The notes below the pieces were generated by a model, which saw nothing but the letters and a program-made list of their open reading frames with translations, was not told the origin of the DNA and searched no databases. This document shows, piece after piece, positions 1 through 6,052 of a stretch of DNA of 8,388 nucleotides (the first letter of the stretch is position 1; each line of letters begins with the position of its first letter). The position numbers were made by a program, and so were the translations under genes. The DNA lies in contig CAWVSY010000086.1 of the NCBI GenBank assembly GCA_963933055.1, forward strand, positions 1-8,388, read 5' to 3'. The DNA is from Oleispira sp963933055 (lineage in GTDB: Bacteria; Pseudomonadota; Gammaproteobacteria; Pseudomonadales; Oceanobacteraceae).

Positions 1-81
1 CTTGGCAACTTAGGCTAAACAAGGTACTTTGCAACAACTCTCAAATTCAACTCCCTACACGACTAACAAACTGAGAAAATC

Positions 82-459
82 ATGGATTATAGCGCCCTAA
101 AACATTCCCACGTCGGCCTTGCTTACCTAAGCATCTTATTCTTTATCCTTCGCTTTGCTTTGTTCAAATTCAAACCCAAATTTAAAAGCAACAAATTGCT
201 TAAAATACTGCCGCACATCATCGATACCTTCTTATTAGTATTTGCTATCTGGTTATGCACAATCATCAGCCAATACCCATTAACCGATCACTGGTTAACG
301 GCAAAAGTATTAGGACTCGTGGGCTACATTGGTTTTGGCACAATCGCGATTAAGCGAGGTAAAAACTGGGCCTTCGTTGCAGCACTGGTATCATTCGCCT
401 ATATTTTCAGTGCGGCCAAGACACACAGTGCGCTATCGTTCTTAAGCCACTTCAGTTAA
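82..459 (+). CDS. SirB2-family integral membrane protein
   Basis: A 125-residue protein that is almost entirely membrane-embedded. Four hydrophobic segments lie at about residues 11-28, 44-62, 71-91 and 95-112, separated by short basic loops such as KFKPKFKSNK. Features I recognise from the SirB2 family are the N-terminal LKHSH with a following LRF, the PHIIDT motif at the start of the second helix, the WLTAK motif at the start of the third, and AKTHSAL near the C-terminus. SirB2 is named for a Salmonella locus linked to invasion gene expression, but its biochemical role is not settled and I assign none here. The ATG is preceded by a weak purine stretch (GAGAAAA). The gene ends 49 nt before coaD on the same strand, so the two may share a transcript. 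Family assignment is fairly sure; function is unknown. Confidence 0.85.
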   Translation: MDYSALKHSHVGLAYLSILFFILRFALFKFKPKFKSNKLLKILPHIIDTFLLVFAIWLCTIISQYPLTDHWLTAKVLGLVGYIGFGTIAIKRGKNWAFVAALVSFAYIFSAAKTHSALSFLSHFS

Positions 460-508
460 AATACGCCAAAATTATTACTACAAACCACAGAATGATGAGC
501 CCACTATA

Positions 509-982
509 ATGAACATAGTTGTCTATCCTGGAACATTTGACCCAATCACCAACGGACATACCGATTTGGTTGAACGGGCCGCACGCATGTTTGACCACAT
601 CATTCTGGCGGTGGCTGATAACCCAAAGAAAAAACCAACCCTCGATATCGATACCCGAGTCGACCTAGCCAACGAAGTGCTAGGCCACCTGCACAACGTC
701 GAAATCGTTGGCTTCAGCAATCTACTGGCTGACTTCGTACAAGAAAAAAATGCCAACATCATTCTACGCGGCTTACGCGCAGTATCGGACTTCGAATACG
801 AATTCCAACTTGCCAACATGAACCGCGTACTCGCACCCAATGTTGAAAGCATGTTTCTAACCCCAGCAGAACATTATTCGTACATTTCATCGACCCTAGT
901 TCGTGAAATTGCGGCACTGAATGGCGACATCAGTAAATTCGTTCACCCTGCGGTTGCTAAAGCCTTAAAAGAAAAAGCGTAA
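509..982 (+). CDS. coaD: Phosphopantetheine adenylyltransferase
   Basis: CoaD transfers AMP from ATP to 4'-phosphopantetheine, giving dephospho-CoA, the penultimate step of coenzyme A synthesis in the cytoplasm. The 157 residues match the usual family length of about 160. The nucleotidyltransferase signature is intact: YPGTFDPITNGH at residues 6-17 contains the T/HxGH-type nucleotide-binding motif (His17), RGLRAVSDFEYEFQLANMNR is the conserved central segment, and the ISSTLVRE motif near residues 127-134 matches the second ATP-binding signature. The start is fixed by the beta strand NIVVYPG directly after Met. No strong Shine-Dalgarno is visible; GATGAG lies about 10 nt upstream. The ferredoxin gene starts 10 nt after the stop, so the two genes are probably co-transcribed. 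CoaBC, which makes the CoaD substrate, is encoded in the same window at 6826-8052. Confidence 0.98.
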   Translation: MNIVVYPGTFDPITNGHTDLVERAARMFDHIILAVADNPKKKPTLDIDTRVDLANEVLGHLHNVEIVGFSNLLADFVQEKNANIILRGLRAVSDFEYEFQLANMNRVLAPNVESMFLTPAEHYSYISSTLVREIAALNGDISKFVHPAVAKALKEKA

Positions 983-992
983 GGAAAAGATC

Positions 993-1247
993 ATGTCATT
1001 AATCATTACAGACGAATGCATTAACTGCGATGTATGCGAACCAGAGTGCCCTAACGAAGCAATCACGCCAGGCGAAGAAATTTACGAAATCGATCCTGCA
1101 AAATGCACCGAATGCGTTGGTCATTACGATGAACCACAGTGCGTACTCGTATGCCCTGTTGATTGCATTCCAAAAGATGAAGATAACGAAGAAAGCCAAG
1201 CGGAACTAGAAGCGAAATACGAATTGCTAACTGGCAAGGCTATTTAA
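993..1247 (+). CDS. YfhL-family 2x[4Fe-4S] ferredoxin
   Basis: A small acidic electron carrier of 84 residues. Two cluster-binding motifs are visible: C9-x2-C12-x2-C15-x3-C19-Pro, and C38-x2-C41-x8-C50-x3-C54-Pro. The stretched x8 spacing (CVGHYDEPQC) in the second motif, together with the C-terminal acidic extension after C58, is typical of the Allochromatium/YfhL type of bacterial 2[4Fe-4S] ferredoxin, which has very low-potential clusters. From memory, the Pseudomonas homologue fdx1 also lies beside coaD. Physiological partners are not well defined. The coaD stop and the following bases (TAAGGAAAAGATC) supply a good AAGGA ribosome site and put the ATG only 10 nt downstream of coaD. A hairpin region (1278-1306) follows the gene. 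Confidence 0.95.
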   Translation: MSLIITDECINCDVCEPECPNEAITPGEEIYEIDPAKCTECVGHYDEPQCVLVCPVDCIPKDEDNEESQAELEAKYELLTGKAI

Positions 1248-1277
1248 TTTCTTTTAAGCTTGATCGCAATATCGTTT

Positions 1278-1306
1278 AGAACTTGCCTTCATGGCAAGTT
1301 CTTGCC
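1278..1306 (+). other. Overlapping alternative hairpins between ferredoxin and ggt
   Basis: A perfect 10-bp stem, AGAACTTGCC (1278-1287) with GGCAAGTTCT (1293-1302), encloses a 5-nt loop. The right arm can instead pair with the next bases: GGCAA (1293-1297) with TTGCC (1302-1306) around the loop GTTC. The two foldings exclude each other. The first could act as a terminator for the coaD-ferredoxin transcript, but no uridine tract follows, so a rho-independent terminator is not convincing. It lies 38 nt before the ggt start codon, so it would be part of the ggt leader if transcription reads through. Confidence 0.45.
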
Positions 1307-1343
1307 AAGGTAGCTGAAAATATTGTTTCTAGGAATATCTTCA

Positions 1344-3089
1344 ATGCTACCTTCCTCGTTTAAAACCCTAAACATCTCCATCGTATTATCTGCCCTTATC
1401 GGGTTAAGCGCGTGCTCGCAGAATGCCAACGTTAACGACGCACTTGCGGAGACGACATTATCTGCAAAAAAGATGTCATCAACTCCCAGCCAAGCCGCTA
1501 TTGCCAGTGCACACCCGCTCGCAACTCAAGCAGGCATGGAGATTCTTAATCAAGGCGGCAATGCTTTTGATGCCGCGATTGCCGTTGCCGCATCGTTAGG
1601 CGTAGTAGAGCCCTATAGTGCGGGGATTGGTGGTGGCGGCTTTTGGTTAATTCATGATGCGAAAGCGGATAAAAATATTTTCATCGACGCTCGTGAAAAA
1701 GCCCCCGCCGCGGCTCACGCGGATTTATACCTCAAAGAAGATGGCAGCGTAAATCGCGATGCGGCCGTTAACGGTGCTTTAGCCGCAGGCATTCCTGGGC
1801 AAGCCGCAGCGTTTGTTCACCTAGCCGAACATTATGGCCAGCTGCCATTAAAGAAAACTTTAGCCGCAGCGATTCAACAAGCCAATGAAGGCTTTCCCGT
1901 TTATGAGCACTATCAAAAACTGATGAGCTATCGTTTAAAAGCCATTAAACGCTACCCCGAGAGTGCCAAAACATTTTTAGATAATGAGCAGAATATCCCT
2001 GAAATCGGCTACCGGATAAAGCAGCCCGACCTTGCTTGGACGCTGCAACAATTAGCCGATAAAGGCTTTGATGGTTTTTACAAAGGCGAAAGCGCTCGTC
2101 GGTTAGTAGCGGGAGTGCAAGCCGCCAACGGTATATGGACATTAGAAGATTTGGCCAGCTACAATATTATTGAACGTCAACCAATTGAGATGGCATACAA
2201 AGGTCACAAAATAGTCAGCGCACCGCCTCCCTCTTCTGGCGGTATCGCAATCGCAGCCATGCTCAACATGTTGTCACAATACGACCTTAGTGCCCTCAAT
2301 AACGCCGATAAAACCCACTTAATTGTTGAAACTATGCGCCGAGCCTATAAAGATCGAGCTGAGTTTTTAGGCGATCCTGATTTTGTTGACGTACCCACTG
2401 AAGAATTAATCAGCTTAGAGCGTGCGAAAACCTATACCGCTTCTATCGACATGAACAAAGCGACTAGCAGCTTAAGTTTAAAAGGCCCAAAAAACATTCA
2501 AGAAGGCTTTCATACCACACACTTCTCGGTAATCGATAAAGCAGGCAACCGTGTTTCAGCCACGTTAAGTATTAACCTACCGTTCGGCTCTGCTTTCACG
2601 GTTCCAAATACCGGTGTCGTTTTGAATAACGAGATGGATGACTTCTCGGCTAAGCCCGGTGAACCGAATGCTTATGGCTTAGTCGGTAATGCCGCCAACG
2701 CCATTGCGCCGAACAAGCGTCCGCTTTCAAGCATGACCCCATCCTTTGTTGAAAGTGATGATGCGGTTGCCTTGATCGGCACCCCTGGTGGTAGCCGTAT
2801 TATTACCATGGTGATGCTGGGGATGTTAGAACATTTTGATCAACAGCCTGTTAACGATTGGGTGGGGCGCTCGCGTTTTCACCATCAATACCTGCCCGAT
2901 GTGATTCAACATGAGCCGAATACTTTTAGCGCAGCCGAAGTTAATGCTTTAGAAAGCAAAGGCCATAAACTGAAAAACATCGGCCGTGAATATGGCAATA
3001 TGCAGGCGATTTTATGGGATAAAAAGACTGGAGAAGTGACCGCCGCTGCTGATCCAAGAGCCTTTGGCGAATCACAGGTTTCTGAATAA
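1344..3089 (+). CDS. ggt: Gamma-glutamyltransferase, predicted lipoprotein
   Basis: Ggt cleaves the gamma-glutamyl bond of glutathione and related compounds, or moves the glutamyl group to an acceptor, outside the cytoplasm. I place the start at ATG 1344 (581 residues): AGGA lies 9 nt upstream, and the in-frame TTG at 1323 overlaps that site. The N-terminus has Lys7, a hydrophobic stretch and the lipobox LSAC (Cys24, followed by Ser), so the protein is probably lipidated and, with Ser at +2, sent to the outer membrane. Family signatures are present: GIGGGGFWL at about 94-102, DAREKAP with substrate-binding Arg117, TTHFSV with the catalytic nucleophile Thr391, NNEMDDFS, PLSSM with Ser462-Ser463, and GTPGGSRI with the oxyanion glycines 482-483. 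Self-cleavage before Thr391 would give a small subunit of 191 residues, close to the E. coli enzyme. It stands alone between intergenic repeats. Confidence 0.96.
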   Translation: MLPSSFKTLNISIVLSALIGLSACSQNANVNDALAETTLSAKKMSSTPSQAAIASAHPLATQAGMEILNQGGNAFDAAIAVAASLGVVEPYSAGIGGGGFWLIHDAKADKNIFIDAREKAPAAAHADLYLKEDGSVNRDAAVNGALAAGIPGQAAAFVHLAEHYGQLPLKKTLAAAIQQANEGFPVYEHYQKLMSYRLKAIKRYPESAKTFLDNEQNIPEIGYRIKQPDLAWTLQQLADKGFDGFYKGESARRLVAGVQAANGIWTLEDLASYNIIERQPIEMAYKGHKIVSAPPPSSGGIAIAAMLNMLSQYDLSALNNADKTHLIVETMRRAYKDRAEFLGDPDFVDVPTEELISLERAKTYTASIDMNKATSSLSLKGPKNIQEGFHTTHFSVIDKAGNRVSATLSINLPFGSAFTVPNTGVVLNNEMDDFSAKPGEPNAYGLVGNAANAIAPNKRPLSSMTPSFVESDDAVALIGTPGGSRIITMVMLGMLEHFDQQPVNDWVGRSRFHHQYLPDVIQHEPNTFSAAEVNALESKGHKLKNIGREYGNMQAILWDKKTGEVTAAADPRAFGESQVSE

Positions 3090-3137
3090 TGGCTGGTAAA
3101 ATTGCTTTCTAAATAATCAGAATACAATTAAATCTAA

Positions 3138-3220
3138 TGTAGGTCGTGCTTTAGCGCGACAAGTTGTTAGCCTAAAGGCTAACCTACAATACGCCGCAAG
3201 TGGCGGGGAATTAAACCCGC
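3138..3220. repeat. Compact palindromic repeat with two inner hairpins upstream of elyC
   Basis: An outer stem, TGTAGGT (3138-3144) with ACCTACA (3182-3188), encloses two side-by-side hairpins. One is GTCGTGC-TTTA-GCGCGAC (3143-3160, one G-T style mismatch) and the other is GTTAGCC-TAAA-GGCTAAC (3166-3183, perfect). The inner and outer stems share a base or two, so the whole 51-bp unit folds as a three-way junction. Directly after it, CGCC (3192-3195) can pair with GGCG (3202-3205), or GCGGG (3203-3207) with CCCGC (3216-3220). The layout looks like a REP-like dispersed element, but only one copy is in this window, so dispersal is inference. It ends about 20 nt before the elyC ribosome site. 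Confidence 0.6.
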
Positions 3221-3242
3221 TCAGATTAAATTAAGGTAGCGC

Positions 3243-3998
3243 ATGGAACTCGGATTTATCCTCAAAAAGTTAATTAGCATGTGGCTAATGCCTCTGCCTT
3301 TTTGCTGCCTATTAATTACCTTTGGTTTACTGATAAGTTATTGGCGTGCCCACATTGGCCGCGCAATTGCCTTCTCCGGAGTCGCTTTGCTGATGTTATT
3401 CAGCTGGCAGCCTTTTGCTAACTCGGTGCTTTATCCGTTAGAGCATCAGTATCCAAGTTTTGACCTTTCACAACCTGTGGATGCCATTGTCGTATTAGGA
3501 AATTGCCATACGGTAAGCGAAGATATTCCACCTATGGCACAACTTTGCGGCACGGGTTTATATCGTTTAATGGAAGGTTATCGAATTTGGCAAGCGAACC
3601 CTGAAGCCGAACTTTTATTATCGGGTTATGCTGGTGATGAAAGCCGACCGTATGCGGAAGTGGCTGGAGAGATTGCATTGAGTTTAGGTGTACCTAAAGA
3701 GAAGATTCGTTTATTCCCAACCGCTCAAGATACTCAGCAAGAAGCTGAACTGACAACACCTTTCTTGAAGGGAAAGCGTTTTGCCTTAGTGACGTCGGCT
3801 TCTCACATGCAACGTTCAATAAAGTGGTTTGAACAACAAAAAGTTGGGCAGCTATATTTGCAACCCATTGCCGCACCCGCGCATTTTGGTGCAAAAGAGG
3901 AATCGACAAACTGGAAAATTGAAACCAGCGCACTGATGAAAACAGAGCGCACTTGGTATGAATTATTAGGAAAGGCTTGGGCGGCGATTAAGTCTTAA
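3243..3998 (+). CDS. elyC: ElyC/YdcF-like DUF218 envelope biogenesis protein
   Basis: A 251-residue inner-membrane protein. Two transmembrane segments lie at about residues 12-33 and 40-56, followed by a DUF218 (YdcF/SanA/ElyC) domain from about residue 79 to the end. Visible family features are the opening strand DAIVVLGN (80-87), an R-x2-EGYRIW helix, LLLSG (124-128), a Glu-rich segment in AQDTQQEAEL after the IRLFP strand, and the VTSASHMQRS motif (183-192). The two-helix N-terminus plus the substrate-like C-terminal DUF218 domain fits ElyC (E. coli YcbC) better than the single-pass SanA. In E. coli, ElyC is linked to peptidoglycan synthesis and the lipid carrier undecaprenyl phosphate at low temperature; the same role here is inference. 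AAGG 6 nt before the ATG supports the start. The gene is convergent with mutM, with 44 nt between the stops and no clear terminator. Confidence 0.88.
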   Translation: MELGFILKKLISMWLMPLPFCCLLITFGLLISYWRAHIGRAIAFSGVALLMLFSWQPFANSVLYPLEHQYPSFDLSQPVDAIVVLGNCHTVSEDIPPMAQLCGTGLYRLMEGYRIWQANPEAELLLSGYAGDESRPYAEVAGEIALSLGVPKEKIRLFPTAQDTQQEAELTTPFLKGKRFALVTSASHMQRSIKWFEQQKVGQLYLQPIAAPAHFGAKEESTNWKIETSALMKTERTWYELLGKAWAAIKS

Positions 3999-4042
3999 CG
4001 GATTATTTATAATGCGCAGACCTATCGAGCTAAAACCGCGAC

Positions 4043-4858
4043 TTACTTCTGACAAGTAGGGCAATAAACCGTAGCCCTTTGGCCTTGGCGGATTTCTTTC
4101 AAGGTCTTTTTACAGGTCACACATTCTTCACCGCCACGACCATATACATTAAGCTGCTGCGCGAAGTAACCCGGTTTACCATCACCACCAACAAAGTCTC
4201 TTAGCGTCGTTCCGCCTTGTTCAATAGCAGAAGCTAATACGTGCTTGATATGCGAAACCAGCTTTTCCATTCGCGCTTTGCTGATTTTTCCTGCCGCTGT
4301 CGTAGGGTTAATGCCTGCTAAAAATAGGCTTTCATTAGCATAAATATTACCGACACCGACAACGACTTTGCCATCCATGATGAAGGTTTTAATCGGCGCT
4401 TTGCGACTTCGGCTTTTCTCGTACAAATACGCAGCATCAAATTCATCCGTTAATGGCTCAGGGCCTAAATGGTTGATGTAGTTATTATCCACAGGGTCTT
4501 CGACCCACAGCAAGGCACCGAAGCGGCGAGGATCGTGGTAGCGCAAGATCTTACCGCTGCTCAGTTCCCAATCGATATGATCATGCTTGCCGAAGTTATC
4601 CACTTCACTTGGCTCGACCAAACGCAGAGATCCCGACATGCCTAAATGCCAAAGTGCATAGCCGTGCTCAAACTCAACCAAGATGTATTTAGCACGGCGG
4701 GTCAGCGATTTGATAACCTGACCTTCTAAAGCTTGAATTTCTTCACCCACAGGCCAACGTAAACGCCCCTGACGGATTTTCACTCCATCTAAGACATAAC
4801 CCTTGAGATACTTTTCTATTCCGCGCTTGGTGGTTTCTACTTCAGGAAGCTCAGGCAT
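4043..4858 (-). CDS. mutM: Formamidopyrimidine-DNA glycosylase
   Basis: MutM (Fpg) removes 8-oxoguanine and ring-opened purines from DNA and cuts the strand at the resulting abasic site. The start must be ATG 4858 because the enzyme uses its N-terminal proline after Met removal: the protein begins MPELPEVETTKRG. A GTG at 4867 in the same frame would add three residues and bury that proline; its bases instead form part of a GAGTG ribosome site. The 271 residues are normal for the family. Other hallmarks are Lys57 (counting Met) in RRAKYIL, HLGMSG (71-76), DPRRFG (109-114), the helix-two-turn-helix segment GVGNIYANE with its Asn, and a C-terminal zinc finger with Cys246, Cys249, Cys266 and Cys269, carrying Arg261 in the DNA-contacting loop. 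It follows rpmG on the same strand but is separated by about 500 bp and a terminator. Confidence 0.98.
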   Translation of the reverse strand: MPELPEVETTKRGIEKYLKGYVLDGVKIRQGRLRWPVGEEIQALEGQVIKSLTRRAKYILVEFEHGYALWHLGMSGSLRLVEPSEVDNFGKHDHIDWELSSGKILRYHDPRRFGALLWVEDPVDNNYINHLGPEPLTDEFDAAYLYEKSRSRKAPIKTFIMDGKVVVGVGNIYANESLFLAGINPTTAAGKISKARMEKLVSHIKHVLASAIEQGGTTLRDFVGGDGKPGYFAQQLNVYGRGGEECVTCKKTLKEIRQGQRATVYCPTCQK

Positions 4859-4904
4859 TTTATTCACTCGTTTGCTTAACGAAATTTTACTTCAACCCAC
4901 GCTC

Positions 4905-5007
4905 TGCATTAGGTAGTTCATTTCAGGGGACGCAGCAAGTACGTCCATGTATGCTCTCCACAGCGTCCTGCTGCGGGAAGCCCTCTAAAATGAACCACAC
5001 TAATGCA
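4905..5007. repeat. Palindromic MITE-like element, copy 1
   Basis: A 103-bp imperfect palindrome upstream of mutM. The ends are TGCATTAG (4905-4912) and CTAATGCA (5000-5007). The arms extend about 25 bp inwards with few differences, through GTTCATTT and a run of G on the left, and the matching AAATGAAC and CCC on the right. An inner pair, CGCAGCA (4931-4937) with TGCTGCG (4969-4975), continues the fold. The stretch 4927-4956 matches the opposite strand of 5192-5221 at 22 of 30 positions by my count, which links this element to the second one. There is no reading frame of interest inside, so if mobile it would be non-autonomous. No flanking direct repeat is clear. It may supply or disturb the mutM promoter, for which I see no convincing -35/-10. 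Confidence 0.6.
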
Positions 5008-5013
5008 TCACCG

Positions 5014-5119
5014 TAAATTCTTCCCCAGATTCTACATCAGACAATAATAAAAAATTACGCCTAATTCATATTGTTAAGACTTAGTGATAGTTATGAAACG
5101 CTTATGCTGGAAGAATTTA
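5014..5119. repeat. Nested inverted repeat in the mutM-rpmG gap
   Basis: A perfect 11-bp inverted repeat, TAAATTCTTCC (5014-5024) and GGAAGAATTTA (5109-5119), encloses an AT-rich 84-nt segment. Inside it, ACAATA (5041-5046) faces TATTGT (5068-5073), giving a second, shorter inverted pair. This stretch lies between the two palindromic elements and has no plausible gene. It could be a remnant of another element or a structured untranslated region; the sequence alone does not decide. Confidence 0.35.
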
Positions 5120-5126
5120 GATAATC

Positions 5127-5261
5127 AGCACTGCGCGCTGAAGACTGGGGCTTAGGAGTGAAGGGCATCCGATTACATGGATGTAATCGCTGAGCCTATA
5201 GGGACATATTCACGGCGTCCCGCATAGACCTAAGCACCATTCTGAGCGCAAGCGCAGTGCT
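5127..5261. repeat. Palindromic MITE-like element, copy 2 (inverted)
   Basis: A 135-bp imperfect palindrome. The outer arms are AGCACTGCGC (5127-5136) and GCGCAGTGCT (5252-5261). The arms continue inwards to GGGGCTTAGG (5147-5156) opposite CCTAAGCACC (5229-5238), with one mismatch. A central perfect palindrome, CGATTACAT-GG-ATGTAATCG (5170-5189), forms its own hairpin. Read on the minus strand, 5221-5192 begins GGGACGCCGTGAATATGTCC and ends in GGCTC; this matches copy 1 (GGGACGCAGCAAGTACGTCC, ending GCTC). The cores are therefore related and in opposite orientation, while the outer arms differ between the copies. Confidence 0.6.
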
Positions 5262-5301
5262 TTAGAAACCAGAAATGTTACTCTCTTCAAATCGCAGGCA
5301 T

Positions 5302-5351
5302 AAAAAAACCCAGTGTTGTTAACTCTTACAAGCCAACAAGACTGGGTTTTT
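5302..5351 (-). terminator. Rho-independent terminator after rpmBG (bidirectional)
   Basis: On the minus strand, CCCAGT pairs with ACTGGG (genomic 5309-5314 and 5341-5346). After one mismatch, TTGTT pairs with AACAA (5316-5320 and 5335-5339) around a 14-nt loop. A run of seven T follows on the minus strand (genomic A5302-A5308) and five T follow on the plus strand (5347-5351), so it could stop transcription from either side. It sits 17 nt past the rpmG stop. Confidence 0.9.
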
Positions 5352-5367
5352 CAATGACCAAAAAAGC

Positions 5368-5526
5368 TTACTTAATTTTAGCTTCTTTATACATTACGTG
5401 CTTACGTACAACTGGATCAAACTTTTTGATTTCCATTTTTTCAGGCATCGTACGTTTGTTTTTATCAGTTGTGTAGAAGTGACCAGTACCGGCACTTGAA
5501 ACTAAACGAATCTTATCGCGTGGCAT
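5368..5526 (-). CDS. rpmG: 50S ribosomal protein L33
   Basis: L33 is a small basic protein of the large ribosomal subunit near the E site. The 52 residues begin MPRDKIRLVSSAGTGHFYTT and end with VVRKHVMYKEAKIK, closely following the gammaproteobacterial L33 pattern. It contains no cysteine, so it is the zinc-independent type. A strong AAGGAG lies 6 nt before the ATG, and its first bases directly follow the rpmB stop, only 11 nt upstream. The tight spacing shows an rpmB-rpmG operon, and a terminator follows immediately. Confidence 0.97.
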   Translation of the reverse strand: MPRDKIRLVSSAGTGHFYTTDKNKRTMPEKMEIKKFDPVVRKHVMYKEAKIK

Positions 5527-5537
5527 AATCTTCTCCT

Positions 5538-5774
5538 TTAAACTTTTTCGCCGCGTGCGCGGATTTCTTTAAGAACGGCATCGATACCCTTCTTGTCGAT
5601 AATACGCATAGCTTTAGTAGATAAGCGTAAACGTACAAAACGATTCTCAGTCTCAACCCAAAAACGATGGGATTGTAAGTTCGGCAAAAAACGACGCTTA
5701 CTTTTGATGTTTGAGTGAGATACATTATTTCCTGTTACAGGGCGCTTACCTGTAACCTGACAAACTTTAGACAT
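5538..5774 (-). CDS. rpmB: 50S ribosomal protein L28
   Basis: L28 is a component of the large ribosomal subunit. From ATG 5774 the protein has 78 residues, as in E. coli, and starts MSKVCQVTGKRPVTGNNVSH. Other family segments are KSKRRFLPNLQSHRFWV (residues 25-41), the basic FVRLRLSTKAMR, and IDKKGIDAVL. The frame stays open upstream to 5825, but those 17 codons have no L28 character and the family start is clear. A weak GGCGAG lies in front of the ATG. It has one Cys (residue 5) and no pair of CxxC motifs, so it is the zinc-free form. The leader from the predicted promoter is about 170 nt. It heads the rpmB-rpmG operon, downstream of radC on the same strand. Confidence 0.97.
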   Translation of the reverse strand: MSKVCQVTGKRPVTGNNVSHSNIKSKRRFLPNLQSHRFWVETENRFVRLRLSTKAMRIIDKKGIDAVLKEIRARGEKV

Positions 5775-5950
5775 TGCTACTCGCCCCGAGTCATTAAATA
5801 TCAGACCTTCGTACGAAGAATCCAATGAAAAATCTTGTTACCAACCGGGCTTATAAAATGCCAGTTGAAACTGTTAGTTCCCTAAATTTTTAAGTGGTAT
5901 TTACCAAAGCAAAGCATCGGAAACACAGCGACCTTAAAAAAGGGTTGCGC

Positions 5951-5980
5951 TTTATACCAAAAAATCAGGGGGGTTGGCAA
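5951..5980 (-). promoter_or_regulatory. Predicted sigma70 promoter for rpmBG
   Basis: Read on the minus strand, TTGCCA (genomic 5975-5980) and TATAAA (5951-5956) are separated by 18 nt. A GC-rich discriminator GCGC follows the -10 box, which is typical of promoters of ribosomal components under stringent control; that link is inference. Transcription would start near 5945, leaving a leader of about 170 nt before rpmB. The leader contains a run of six T (genomic A5936-A5941), GGTAAATACC and a perfect 12-bp palindrome CTTCGTACGAAG (5807-5818). It contains no obvious riboswitch that I recognise. Confidence 0.6.
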
Positions 5981-6052
5981 GGACAACAGGCTGAATTTTA
6001 CACAAACAGCGGATAATTGCCCTTAAATGGCTATGTTAGACACTCAATACCA

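Noticed and set aside
1..81. Possible tail of an upstream gene in frame 3 (stop at 72-74) and a TTGGCA (2-7) / TACTTT (25-30) promoter-like pair with a 17-nt spacer.
   Set aside because: The 23-codon tail resembles no family I recognise, and the -10 box matches the consensus at only three of six positions, so neither is supported.
523..852. 109-codon open frame on the minus strand.
   Set aside because: It lies wholly antisense to coaD, whose protein is certain, and its translation has no family character.
1323..1343. TTG start that would lengthen Ggt by seven residues.
   Set aside because: The ATG at 1344 has AGGA at good spacing, and the TTG reading overlaps that ribosome site. The ATG start also gives near-E. 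coli length.
5093..5155. A 20-residue open frame (MKRLCWKNLDNQHCALKTGA) in the mutM-rpmG gap.
   Set aside because: It has no good ribosome site, runs into the arm of palindromic element 2, and is short enough to arise by chance.
4905..5261. CRISPR array or tRNA cluster as an explanation of the repeats.
   Set aside because: There are no regularly spaced identical repeats with unique spacers, and no cloverleaf with CCA end or TPsiC-like GTTC arm is present.
5775..5825. 17-codon N-terminal extension of L28 in frame.
   Set aside because: L28 begins MSKVCQVTGK in the family, and the extension has no conserved residues and only reflects an open frame.
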